Source: Actinomycetes bacterium (lineage in GTDB: Bacteria; Actinomycetota; Acidimicrobiia; Spongiisociales; UBA5794). Taken from it: DNA of 44,312 bases. The notes below the pieces were generated by a model that saw only the letters and a program-made list of their open reading frames with translations, had not been told where the DNA came from and ran no database searches. The stretch is taken from positions 1 to 44,312 of the forward strand of contig JAMBLJ010000208.1 of the NCBI GenBank assembly GCA_023336815.1, in the 5' to 3' direction. The position numbers were made by a program, and so were the translations under genes. Shown here one piece after another: positions 18,887-28,476 of this stretch (the first letter of the stretch is position 1; the number at the start of each line of letters is the position of its first letter).

Positions 18887-19373
18887 TCTTGGAATTGACC
18901 CTGGTTTGACGCGTACGGGCTACGGGATCGTGGATTCGTCACGTGGAGTTATCACAGCCGTGACTGCCGGCGTGATCAGAACCGATCCGGTAGCCACCGT
19001 TGCGGAGCGCCTTGTTGAGCTCCAGCAGGACATGATCGGAGTGCTCGATGACCACCCCATCGACATGGCCGCTATCGAGCAGGTATTCGTGAACCGCAAT
19101 CGAGGAACTGCAATGGCTGTTGCACGTGCATCCGGCGTCATCATGGCCACGATCGCCACACGAGGGATCGCTGTTGCCGAATACTCACCATCGCAAGTGA
19201 AACTCGCAGTAACCGGCGCGGGAGATGCCGACAAACAGCAAATCGCCGCGGTCGTAGCGATGCGCTTGGGGCTCGCCAAGGTGGACGGACCGGCGGACGT
19301 CGCCGATGCACTTGGCATTGCCATGTGCCACGTTCAACATGCAGGAGCCGCCTCGATGGGTTCAGTCCGATGA
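18879..19373 (+). CDS. ruvC: Crossover junction endodeoxyribonuclease RuvC
   Basis: MFVLGIDPGLTRTGYGIVD, AIEQVFVNRN, DVADALGIAMCH. Confidence 0.97.
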   Translation: MFVLGIDPGLTRTGYGIVDSSRGVITAVTAGVIRTDPVATVAERLVELQQDMIGVLDDHPIDMAAIEQVFVNRNRGTAMAVARASGVIMATIATRGIAVAEYSPSQVKLAVTGAGDADKQQIAAVVAMRLGLAKVDGPADVADALGIAMCHVQHAGAASMGSVR

Positions 19374-19942
19374 TCGGCCGGCTCCGGGGTGTTCTTTCCC
19401 AACGTACGGACGAGCGTGTCGTGCTTGATGTCGGAGGAGTGGGTTATCTCGTAGCCGTGACGCCGCGGACCCTTGCTGATCTCCCTGGGATCGGCGAAGA
19501 GGTCGTTCTCCACACACATCTTCACGTACGCGAGGATCAGCTTGCGCTATTCGGATTCGAAACGTCAGAGGACAAGGAACTGTTCGGATTGTTGCTCGGC
19601 GTGTCAGGCGTTGGTCCAAAGGTCGCTCTGGCGATCCTCGCTACCATGACACCCGAACAGCTTCGTGTCGCAGTTGTGTCTGACGACACTGCTGCACTCA
19701 CCTCCGTCCCTGGCATCGGCAAACGATCTGCAGAGAAACTGATGGTTGAACTACGCCCAAAGATGGACGTCATATCAGAACGATCCTCTTCGTCGGGTCC
19801 GATAGCGGAGGTGCGAGAGGCTCTCGTTGGTCTCGGATATGCACCCGATGAGATACGGGGTACGCTCGCTTCCATGCCACACGACCTTTCTGTTGAGGAG
19901 TTGTTGAAGCGCTCGCTTCAGGAACTCGGGAGAGCACAATGA
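19370..19942 (+). CDS. ruvA: Holliday junction branch migration protein RuvA
   Basis: MIGRLRGVL, GVSGVGPKVALAIL, VPGIGKRSAEKLMVEL; ATGA overlap with ruvC. Confidence 0.96.
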   Translation: MIGRLRGVLSQRTDERVVLDVGGVGYLVAVTPRTLADLPGIGEEVVLHTHLHVREDQLALFGFETSEDKELFGLLLGVSGVGPKVALAILATMTPEQLRVAVVSDDTAALTSVPGIGKRSAEKLMVELRPKMDVISERSSSSGPIAEVREALVGLGYAPDEIRGTLASMPHDLSVEELLKRSLQELGRAQ

Positions 19943-19975
19943 CGTCTAGACCATCTAGTTCATTAGCCGGTGCTC

Positions 19976-21007
19976 ATGCGTGAAGAAGGGCTCCTGTCGG
20001 CAGCTCAGGCCACGGACGAACTCGATGTCGAGATCGAAGTTGGACTCAGGCCGCGCAAGTTGGACGAATTCGTCGGCCAGGAAGCACTCAAGGAACGCCT
20101 GTCGATTCTGATCGAGGCAGCGTCAGTACGCAATGAATCGGTCGATCACATCCTCTTCTCCGGGCCACCAGGCCTCGGAAAGACAAGCCTTGCCGCAATC
20201 GTCGCGGCCGAAATGGGTGCCGCGTTCCGATCGACATCCGGCCCGGCTCTCGATCGACCTGGAGATCTCGCCGCCGTGATCACCAACCTCGAGCCGGGCG
20301 ACGTGTTGTTCATCGACGAGATCCACAGGCTTCCCCGCCAGGTGGAAGAGGTGATGTACCCAGCAATGGAGGACGGCCAACTCGACATCGTCGTAGGAAA
20401 AGGTCCTGCCGCTCGATCGATCAAGATCGATCTGCCGAGGTTCACCCTCGTCGGCGCCACAACGCGGGTCGGGCGGGTTGCGCCACCACTCAGGGACCGA
20501 TTCGGATACGTGGCACGTCTGGACTACTACGGCCCTGATGATCTGACGACGATCGTGAAGCGGTCGGCATCGTTGCTTGAAACTACTGTGACAACCGATG
20601 GCTGCCAGGCGATCGCTCGCAGATCGCGTGGGACCCCGAGGATCGCCAACCGGCTGCTTCGCAGAGTGCGGGATTATGCCGCAGTAAGGGCTGACGGAAC
20701 GGTCGATGGCGCAACCGCAGACGTAGCGCTCGAGGTGTTCGAGGTCGACGAGGCCGGTCTCGACAAGGTAGATCGTTCGATTCTCGGTTCCATGATCTCG
20801 AAGTTCGGAGGAGGACCCGTTGGACTCTCAACTCTGGCGATCGCTGTCGGGGAGGACCCCGAGACGGTGGAGGACGCCTACGAACCGTTCCTTATTCTCG
20901 AGGGGTACCTCCAACGGACCCCAAGGGGCCGAATCGCTACGGAACGTGCATACCGACACCTTGGTCTTGATATGCCGATCGAACGTGACCAGGGCACATT
21001 GCTCTAG
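19976..21007 (+). CDS. ruvB: Holliday junction branch migration helicase RuvB
   Basis: [59 protein letters not shown] 19970 is an alternative start. Confidence 0.97.
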   Translation: MREEGLLSAAQATDELDVEIEVGLRPRKLDEFVGQEALKERLSILIEAASVRNESVDHILFSGPPGLGKTSLAAIVAAEMGAAFRSTSGPALDRPGDLAAVITNLEPGDVLFIDEIHRLPRQVEEVMYPAMEDGQLDIVVGKGPAARSIKIDLPRFTLVGATTRVGRVAPPLRDRFGYVARLDYYGPDDLTTIVKRSASLLETTVTTDGCQAIARRSRGTPRIANRLLRRVRDYAAVRADGTVDGATADVALEVFEVDEAGLDKVDRSILGSMISKFGGGPVGLSTLAIAVGEDPETVEDAYEPFLILEGYLQRTPRGRIATERAYRHLGLDMPIERDQGTLL

Positions 21008-21028
21008 CAACCCGACTTTCTTCACTAC

Positions 21029-22048
21029 ATGGACATCCAGACATCCGATTTCGACTACACCTTGCCCGATATGGCGATCGCCCAGGAGGCGATCGAGCCG
21101 CGGGATGCGGCGCGGCTTCTCCTGGTTGACGGACTCGAGGACCGCCACTTTGCGGAACTGCCTTCGATCCTTTCGAGCGGAGACCTTCTTGTTGTGAACG
21201 AGACGAAGGTCCGTTCGGCACGTCTCATGGGAACCCGAAGACCCGGCGGGGGCCGGACAGAGGTTCTTCTCACCCAACGAGTCGATCCGGAAAGGTGGCG
21301 GGCCCTGGTGCGGCCAGCGAACAAACTGGGTGCGGGTTCGATCGTGGATTGTGGAGCCATTGAGATACGCCTTCTCACCGAACCTGAGAACGGTGTCGTG
21401 ACGGTGTGCGTTGAGGCTGCGGGTGACGTTGAGACCGCGATCGAGGAATCGGGGACGCTCCCGCTGCCGCCGTACTTTCATGGCGATCTCGCCGATTCGT
21501 CTCGTTACCAAACGATGTTCGCCACGAACCTCGGCTCATCAGCGGCACCAACGGCGGCACTGCACTTCACACCAGCACTCATCACACGTCTCCGCTCGCG
21601 TGACATCACGGTCGTTGCTGTGAACCTCGAAGTGGGGATCGATACATTCCGCCCGATGAGCGATGGATACGTGATGGATCACGTGATCCATACCGAACGG
21701 ATAGACGTCAGCGAACGGGCCGTTGAGGCCGTTGCACAGGCGCGGGATCGAGGTGGGAAGGTTGTTGCAGTTGGAACCACAGTCGTGCGGGCTCTCGAGT
21801 CGACATCCCGAACCGATGGCACGATATCCGCCTACAACGGACCCACGGATCTCTTCATAGCCCCCGGTTATCAACCTGGTGTGGTCGACGCCATGATCAC
21901 CAACTTTCACGCCCCGAGGACAACCCTCCTCGTGATGCTCGCAGCTTTCATGGGCGAACGGTGGAGGGAAGCGTATACCCATGCTCTCGATCGGGGCTAT
22001 CGCTTCCTATCGTTCGGTGATGCGATGTATCTCGAGATCGACCGATGA
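21029..22048 (+). CDS. queA: S-adenosylmethionine:tRNA ribosyltransferase-isomerase QueA, with a non-textbook motif
   Basis: LPDMAIAQEAIEPRDAARLL, LPLPPYFHGDLADSSRYQTMFA, AAPTAALHFT, VDAMITNFHAPRTTLLVMLAAFMG, YRFLSFGDAMYL. Confidence 0.93.
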   Translation: MDIQTSDFDYTLPDMAIAQEAIEPRDAARLLLVDGLEDRHFAELPSILSSGDLLVVNETKVRSARLMGTRRPGGGRTEVLLTQRVDPERWRALVRPANKLGAGSIVDCGAIEIRLLTEPENGVVTVCVEAAGDVETAIEESGTLPLPPYFHGDLADSSRYQTMFATNLGSSAAPTAALHFTPALITRLRSRDITVVAVNLEVGIDTFRPMSDGYVMDHVIHTERIDVSERAVEAVAQARDRGGKVVAVGTTVVRALESTSRTDGTISAYNGPTDLFIAPGYQPGVVDAMITNFHAPRTTLLVMLAAFMGERWREAYTHALDRGYRFLSFGDAMYLEIDR

Positions 22049-23160
22049 GTGAGCCTGTCACTTTCAGAACCGCCACGACCGACGGGGATGCCAGGACCGG
22101 GATCCTCACGACACCTCATGGTGATGTGCAAACGCCCAACTTCATGGCGGTAGGTACCAGAGCGTCCGTGAAAACGATCGACACCGAAGACCTCGAGAGG
22201 CTCGACGCACAGATCGTTCTCGCGAACACGTACCACCTCATGCTGCGTCCAGGGGAGACCATCGTCGAGGGACAGGGAGGCCTCCATGGGTTCATGGCGT
22301 GGAACGGTCCGATCCTGACCGACTCCGGTGGCTATCAGGTGTTATCTCTCAAACCTCAGATCACCGAAGAGAACCTCGTTTTCGCGTCCACTTACGATGG
22401 ATCGCGTGTCACCCTCAGCCCTGAGCGATCAGTCCGCGTACAGGAGGCGCTCGGCGCCGATATCGCGATGGTCCTCGATGTACCCGTCAATCTTCCGGCA
22501 TCCTACGAAGATGCAAATAGTGCAATGCGTCAAACGTTGCGGTGGGCTGAGCGATCCAAGAACGCCAAGACAAGATCTGATCGGGCTCTTTTCGGGATCG
22601 TCCAGGGTGGAGCCGATGCCGAACTTCGCCGTATCTCTGCGCGTGAAACCGCGAACATCGGGTTCCCGGGTTACGGCATCGGAGGACTCGCTGTCGGTGA
22701 GAGCCCGCATGAGCGTGTCACAGCTATCGAAGCGACGATTCCCGAGCTCCCCGACACCGCTGCACGTTATGTCATGGGCCTCGGGGACACGGAGGGTTTG
22801 CTCGACGCTGTTGCACATGGTGTCGATCTGTTCGATTGTGTACTTCCCACGAGACTGGCCCGCCACGGCAAGGCACTCACCAGGACAGGGGACATCTCTA
22901 TCAAGCGACTCGAGTTCGCGCATGACTCTCAACCGATCGAGGATGGCTGCTCATGTGTAGCTTGTCGTCGGTACTCGAGGGCGTATATACGACACCTTCA
23001 CCGAACACACGAAGCAACAGCTGATCGATTACTCACTCTGCACAATCTGTCGTACACGTACCGATTGATGGCAGATATCCGAACATCGATCGAGACAGGC
23101 TCCTTTGCAAGCTTCCGCGGTGAGGTCATCGGGCGTCGGTCCCAGAGCGGTAGCGGCTAG
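22045..23160 (+). CDS. tgt: tRNA-guanine(34) transglycosylase, with a non-textbook substrate-pocket motif
   Basis: TDSGGYQVLSL, FGIVQGG, GIGGLAVGE, DLFDCVLPTRLARHGKALT, zinc motif CSCVAC-x25-H; ATGA overlap with queA. Confidence 0.95.
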   Translation: MSEPVTFRTATTDGDARTGILTTPHGDVQTPNFMAVGTRASVKTIDTEDLERLDAQIVLANTYHLMLRPGETIVEGQGGLHGFMAWNGPILTDSGGYQVLSLKPQITEENLVFASTYDGSRVTLSPERSVRVQEALGADIAMVLDVPVNLPASYEDANSAMRQTLRWAERSKNAKTRSDRALFGIVQGGADAELRRISARETANIGFPGYGIGGLAVGESPHERVTAIEATIPELPDTAARYVMGLGDTEGLLDAVAHGVDLFDCVLPTRLARHGKALTRTGDISIKRLEFAHDSQPIEDGCSCVACRRYSRAYIRHLHRTHEATADRLLTLHNLSYTYRLMADIRTSIETGSFASFRGEVIGRRSQSGSG

Positions 23161-23170
23161 AAGTGGGCGG

Positions 23171-23193
23171 GTCGGACATGCAGCAGGTCCGAC
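23171..23193. terminator. Stem-loop downstream of tgt
   Basis: GTCGGAC - ATGCAGCAG - GTCCGAC, perfect 7-bp stem starting 11 bp after the tgt stop; no U-tract. Confidence 0.35.
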
Positions 23194-23297
23194 GATGACA
23201 TACGTTGATCAGCGCATTCCAGCGTGTATTGCTCCTTAGTCTCCTACCATCCCCTCGTTCCGCACGGAGCCGACAGATCGCTCTTGGAGACCACCCC

Positions 23298-23624
23298 GTG
23301 ATCGCATCAGTAACATTTCTCACGCTCGTGTTCGCACAGACAGACGGTGGGACCAACGCCCTGGCGTTCCTCTTTCCGCTTGTCGTCATGGGAGGTCTGT
23401 TCTACGTTCTGTTGATCCTTCCCCAGAAGCGCCGCCGTCGAAAATCCGAGGCGATGCGTTCAAGTGTCAGCGTCGGTGATGAGGTTCGTACCATCGGTGG
23501 CATCATCGGTCACATCGTGGATGAGGACGACGACACCTTCACGCTTGATCTTGGAGGACACACGATGCGCATCGTCAAGCGGGCGGTTGCAGAGCGGATG
23601 ACCGGGGACGACGATGAATCGTAA
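23298..23624 (+). CDS. yajC: Preprotein translocase subunit YajC
   Basis: LAFLFPLVVMGGLFYVLLILPQKRRRRKSEAMRSSVSVGDEVRTIGGIIGHI; GTG 23298 likely start; precedes secD. Confidence 0.9.
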   Translation: MIASVTFLTLVFAQTDGGTNALAFLFPLVVMGGLFYVLLILPQKRRRRKSEAMRSSVSVGDEVRTIGGIIGHIVDEDDDTFTLDLGGHTMRIVKRAVAERMTGDDDES

Positions 23625-25155
23625 GAAGGCGTGGATCACCCTGATCCTCACTGTCACGATCGCATGGGGATCGCTCGCAGCGATGCTCGCAGCCGGTTGG
23701 GCGCCAAAACTCGGTCTCGATCTCCAGGGTGGATTCGCTGTGACGCTCGTTGCACCCGAAGGGACAGACAAGGACACACTGATCACAGCGGCCGACATCA
23801 TGCGCCGCCGGATCGAGAATCTTGGTGGTGTGCAGGAGCCAGAAATCGCTGTGGTCGGTGAACGGTCCATCGTCGTGCAACTCCCTGGCGTTGACGACCG
23901 AGAACGCGCCCTCCAGGCGGTCGGAACGACGGGGGAACTCTCTTTCAGGGCGGTGATGTCCGAGAGTTTCGAATCACCAACGATCACCGATCCCGACCTC
24001 ATTCAGGCCGACGGCAATCCGAGCCAGAATCCAATACTTCTGCCGCTCAACGAGGTAGATCCTCTCACAGGGATCGCGATCGAGGATGTCATCACCGGTC
24101 GGTCGATTCTCGAGCTGGCTGATGGTCCGCTCATCTACCAGGTCGATGGGACGGTCATCGAATTTCAGGACGGGTCGAACATCGAGTTCCCGACGGGAGC
24201 TGACATCACCGATGCCTCGGCGCAGTTCTCCTCAACAGGATTCGGTGGTCAGTGGGTTGTTGTGCCCGAGTTCACCGATGAGGGGGGCGAGAAGTTCCGC
24301 GAAGCCACGGGATACCTGGCAGGGTTCCCTGCCGGCAGTCCACAGCGCCAGATCGCCATCGTCGTCGACGGTGAAGTATTCTCCGCTCCCGCCGTTGCGA
24401 CCGATGTCCTCCCTGGAGAAGGCCTGGATCCCAACGCGGTGATCATCACCGTGGGAACATCCGAGAATGCCCAACAGGAGGCCGAGAACCTCGCGGCAAT
24501 ACTCCGGTATGGTGCACTACCAACGACGTTCGAACGTGAGCGCGTCGAGTCGATCTCAGCGTCGCTCGGCGCGGACTCCCTCAGGGCCGGACTGATCGCA
24601 GGTCTCGTGGGGCTCGCGATGGTCGCCGGGTATCTCCTCGTGTACTACCGGTCCCTTGGTGTGATCGCCATCGTAGGTCTCACCGTCTTCGGGTCTTTCC
24701 TGATCGGAATCATCATCCTTCTTGGTCAAACCCAGGGAACAACGCTGACGCTGGCAGGGGTCACGGGTGTGATCGTGTCTGTCGGAATCACGTCGGACTC
24801 CTACATCGTGTACTTCGAACGTACGAAAGAGGAATTCAGGCGCGGGCGCGGTCTCCGACCAGCGATCTCTCACGCCTTCGAAGGAGCCTTTCGGACCATC
24901 CTCACCGGAGATACGGTCACGTTTCTCGGTGCCATACTGCTCTTCGTGCTTGCGATCGGTCAGGTTAAGGGCTTTGCACTCACGCTTGGTCTTGCAACCG
25001 TGATCGATGTGTTCGTTGCCTACTTCTTCACGCGACCAGCAACGTATCTCATGGGTCGGGGCCCGCTCGGCGACGGAGGTAGGTTCTCGGTCAGGGGGGC
25101 AATGGGTCAGGGAGAGATCGAAGAAGTGAGAGAACCGGCGGAGGTGTCATCGTGA
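23614..25155 (+). CDS. secD: Protein translocase subunit SecD
   Basis: LGLDLQGGFAVTLVAPEG, IMRRRIENLGGVQEPEIAVVGERSIVVQLPGVDD, FERTKEEFRRGRGLRPAISHAFEGAFRTI. Confidence 0.96.
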   Translation: MNRKKAWITLILTVTIAWGSLAAMLAAGWAPKLGLDLQGGFAVTLVAPEGTDKDTLITAADIMRRRIENLGGVQEPEIAVVGERSIVVQLPGVDDRERALQAVGTTGELSFRAVMSESFESPTITDPDLIQADGNPSQNPILLPLNEVDPLTGIAIEDVITGRSILELADGPLIYQVDGTVIEFQDGSNIEFPTGADITDASAQFSSTGFGGQWVVVPEFTDEGGEKFREATGYLAGFPAGSPQRQIAIVVDGEVFSAPAVATDVLPGEGLDPNAVIITVGTSENAQQEAENLAAILRYGALPTTFERERVESISASLGADSLRAGLIAGLVGLAMVAGYLLVYYRSLGVIAIVGLTVFGSFLIGIIILLGQTQGTTLTLAGVTGVIVSVGITSDSYIVYFERTKEEFRRGRGLRPAISHAFEGAFRTILTGDTVTFLGAILLFVLAIGQVKGFALTLGLATVIDVFVAYFFTRPATYLMGRGPLGDGGRFSVRGAMGQGEIEEVREPAEVSS

Positions 25156-26234
25156 ACGTCTTGAAGCGCCTGTACCGCGGAGAAACCACGTTCGACTTCG
25201 TCGACATCTCCAGGAAGACTCTGATGGTATCCGGCGCTCTCGTCGTGGCATCGATTCTTCTTATGGTCATCAAGCCGTTCAACCTCAGCATCGACTTCAC
25301 CGGTGGAGTCATCATCACCGTCGAGAACCGCTCAGATGCGTCCGTGGAATCGATACGCTCCGATCTTCGTGACATCGGGTACGGAGATGCGCGGGTCCAG
25401 ATTACCGGTGACGGTTTCATTCACATCCAAACCGAGACACTCGAACCTGGCGAACAGGACGACCTCGCCGAGACGGTTGCTGCGGAGGCCGGTGCCACGG
25501 TGAACGACCTCAATATCTCTGCTGTAGGTCCTACGTTCGGAGCGGAGGTCACACGAAAGGCCATCGAGGCGCTCGCTGTGTTCATCATCGTCGTCGCGTT
25601 GTTCATCACCTGGCGTTTTGAATGGAAGATGGCCATGGGTGCACTTGCAGCGCTATTCCATGACCTCATGATCGCAGGTGGCATCTATGCATTGATCGGC
25701 CTCGTCGTGACACCATCGACGGTGATCGCGGTTCTGACCATCCTGGGATACTCGTTGTACGACACAGTGGTCGTCTTTGACAAGGTCAAGGAGAATATCC
25801 ACGAGGAGGACACCAGAACAACGTATCGATCGATCGTCAACCATTCCATGAACCAGGTACTCATGCGATCGATCAACACATCAATGACATCGCTGTTGCC
25901 TGTTGGTGCCCTTCTGTTCGTCGGGTTCCTAGCCCTCGGTGCCGAGACGTTGAAGGAGTTCGCACTCGCTTTGTTCATCGGGATCGCCGTGGGAACGTAC
26001 TCGTCGATATTCGTAGCAGCACCACTCCTCGCCCGCTGGAAGACGCGGGAACCAGAGTGGGAGCGTCGTGAGACACGTGCGGATAAGCGTTCTGGCAAGT
26101 CCACTGCGGACGAACCATCCGATGCAACGACTGACGTCGCGGCCGATAGCAACGAGACGCCAGCCCCAGCAAAGGCCCCGGCGGGCCAGGCGGCCGTGGC
26201 AAAGCCTCCCAAGCAGAGGCGGAAACGCCGGTAA
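25152..26234 (+). CDS. secF: Protein translocase subunit SecF
   Basis: SIDFTGGVIITV, IVVALFITWRFEWKMAMGALAALFHDLMI, LGYSLYDTVVVFDKVKEN; GTGA overlap with secD. Confidence 0.96.
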   Translation: MNVLKRLYRGETTFDFVDISRKTLMVSGALVVASILLMVIKPFNLSIDFTGGVIITVENRSDASVESIRSDLRDIGYGDARVQITGDGFIHIQTETLEPGEQDDLAETVAAEAGATVNDLNISAVGPTFGAEVTRKAIEALAVFIIVVALFITWRFEWKMAMGALAALFHDLMIAGGIYALIGLVVTPSTVIAVLTILGYSLYDTVVVFDKVKENIHEEDTRTTYRSIVNHSMNQVLMRSINTSMTSLLPVGALLFVGFLALGAETLKEFALALFIGIAVGTYSSIFVAAPLLARWKTREPEWERRETRADKRSGKSTADEPSDATTDVAADSNETPAPAKAPAGQAAVAKPPKQRRKRR

Positions 26235-26243
26235 ACTCGGCAG

Positions 26244-28463
26244 ATGCACGACGATGCCGCTCCCGAGACCGCTCAGCAGAGTCCGTTCGTTGACCCTGCC
26301 GTGGGTGGGCGAACCCCGGACGAGATGTTCGACGACATTCTAGAAAACTACGGCGCTTCACACGCGGCTGGCGACGTTGACATGCTCGAAAGGGCGTACC
26401 GGGTTGCACAGAAGCAACATGCCGGTCAGATAAGGGCAACGGGTGACCCGTATATCGTTCATCCTCTTGCGGTCACGGAGATACTCGCGGGATACGGCCT
26501 CGATGGTGCTTCACTCGCCGCGGCATTGATGCACGACACTGTCGAGGACACCGATCTCACGCTCGAGGGGGTCGCCAACGAGTTCGGCGACGAGGTAGCG
26601 CTTCTCATCGATGGTGTGACGAAGCTGGACAGGATCAAGTTCTCGAGCCGTGAACTCGCTCAAGCTGCGACCATTCGAAAGATGGCCGTTGCGATGGCAA
26701 AGGACATACGCGTTCTCGTGATCAAGCTCGCTGACCGTACTCACAACATCCGAACGCTTGCGCCTCTGCCACAGGACAAGCAGCAACGAGTCGCATCCGA
26801 GACGCTTGACGTGTATGCCCCGCTTGCACACCGACTTGGCATGCAAGAGATCAAACATGAGATGGAAGAAACATGTTTCGGTGTCCTCTTCCCTGGACCC
26901 AAGGCCGAGATCTCTGCTGCGGTTGCGCGACGGTCACCGCAGCGAGAGTCGTATCTCGAACACGTTATCGACGACGTGTCAAAGACACTCGCAGATTCTG
27001 GGATCCATGCAGAAATCACCGGTCGACCAAAACACCTCTACTCCATCTATCGCAAGATGGTGGCCTCCGGTCTTGCTTTTGAAGACATTCACGATCTGAT
27101 CGGTATCCGCATCATCGTGAACGAGGTCAGGGACTGCTACGCCTCCCTCGGTCTGGTTCACACGATGTGGCCACCGATCCAGGGACGTTTCAAGGACTAC
27201 ATAGCGATGCCGAAGTTCAATTTCTACCAATCGATCCATACGACCGTCGTCGGCCCTGGCGGGAAGGCCCTGGAAGTCCAGATACGCACACACGAGATGC
27301 ACGACAGGGCAGAAGCGGGGATCGCTGCCCATTGGCGCTACAAGGAGGGTGTTTCCGGCGATGAGGATCTTCCCGGTCTCCAGGAGATACGGGATCTTCA
27401 AGAGGATGCTGAAGACCCAAAGGAGTTCTTAGAGAATCTGAAGCTTGACCTTTACCAGGACGAGGTTTTCGCGCTCACGCCGCGTGGCGACGTCAAGACC
27501 CTGCCCAAAGGTGCGACACCCGTCGACTTTGCCTATCGGGTACATACCGACGTCGGCCACCGCTGCTCGGGTGCAAAGGTGAACGGGCGGCTGGTTCCCC
27601 TCTCTACCGAACTCGAAAGCGGCGATATCGTCGAGATCATCACGTCCAAGGCACAGGATGCGCATCCGAGCAGGGATTGGCTCGAATTCGTGAAGTCATC
27701 AAGGGCGACATCGAAGATCAAGGGATGGTTCACCAGGGAGCGTCGCGAGTCAGCACTTGCGGACGGCAAGGAGGCTGTGCTGACCGCCATGCGTCGCGAT
27801 GGTGTGCCGATCAAGGGAACAGAAAAAGAGCTTGCCAGGGTCGCAGCTGATCTCGGATTCGAGGAGATGGACAGTCTGTACCAATCGGTCGGCGAGAATC
27901 GTACGAGCCCGCAGACCGTTTCGCAGCGCCTTGCGTGGCGACTCAAGCCTGAAGAATCGGCCGAAGCAGTCGTCGCCGAACGTCTACCGATACCGCACAA
28001 ACGCCGTCTCCGGACATCGGGCGATGTGATCGTAGAAGGTCTCGAGGACATGCTCGTTCGGATGGCGAAGTGTTGTGGACCGGTGCCAGGCGATGACATC
28101 GTCGGATTCGTCACCGTCGGACGTGGCGTTTCGGTCCATCGAGCCGATTGTGCCAACATTGGATCCCTCACGTTGCAGGCCGAACGTATGATCGACGTCG
28201 CATGGGCCGCTGAACAGACGGGCACGTTCTTTGTGTGGATCCAGGTGGAAGCGCTGGATCGGACCAAACTGCTGAGAGACGTCACAGCTGCTTTGTCCGA
28301 CTTCGGCGCGAATATCCACGCATCTTCGTCGGTGACGGGCCGTGATCGAATCGCCCTGTTGCGGTACGAGATCGAGCTGTCCGACAGAGAGGCACTTGAG
28401 TTCGTGCTCGGCGGACTGCGTGCGATCGAGGGTGTGTACGACGCATACCGCCTCGTGCTGTGA
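26244..28463 (+). CDS. rel: Bifunctional (p)ppGpp synthetase/hydrolase (RelA/SpoT family)
   Basis: HD motif LMHDTVEDTDLT, synthetase RFKDYIAMPKFNFYQSIHTTVVGPGGKALEVQIRT, TGS and C-terminal ACT domains. Confidence 0.96.
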   Translation: MHDDAAPETAQQSPFVDPAVGGRTPDEMFDDILENYGASHAAGDVDMLERAYRVAQKQHAGQIRATGDPYIVHPLAVTEILAGYGLDGASLAAALMHDTVEDTDLTLEGVANEFGDEVALLIDGVTKLDRIKFSSRELAQAATIRKMAVAMAKDIRVLVIKLADRTHNIRTLAPLPQDKQQRVASETLDVYAPLAHRLGMQEIKHEMEETCFGVLFPGPKAEISAAVARRSPQRESYLEHVIDDVSKTLADSGIHAEITGRPKHLYSIYRKMVASGLAFEDIHDLIGIRIIVNEVRDCYASLGLVHTMWPPIQGRFKDYIAMPKFNFYQSIHTTVVGPGGKALEVQIRTHEMHDRAEAGIAAHWRYKEGVSGDEDLPGLQEIRDLQEDAEDPKEFLENLKLDLYQDEVFALTPRGDVKTLPKGATPVDFAYRVHTDVGHRCSGAKVNGRLVPLSTELESGDIVEIITSKAQDAHPSRDWLEFVKSSRATSKIKGWFTRERRESALADGKEAVLTAMRRDGVPIKGTEKELARVAADLGFEEMDSLYQSVGENRTSPQTVSQRLAWRLKPEESAEAVVAERLPIPHKRRLRTSGDVIVEGLEDMLVRMAKCCGPVPGDDIVGFVTVGRGVSVHRADCANIGSLTLQAERMIDVAWAAEQTGTFFVWIQVEALDRTKLLRDVTAALSDFGANIHASSSVTGRDRIALLRYEIELSDREALEFVLGGLRAIEGVYDAYRLVL

Positions 28464-28476
28464 TCGGGACACGGCT

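Noticed and set aside
21008-21028. preQ1 riboswitch upstream of queA
   Set aside because: Only 21 bp separates ruvB and queA; no room for an aptamer.
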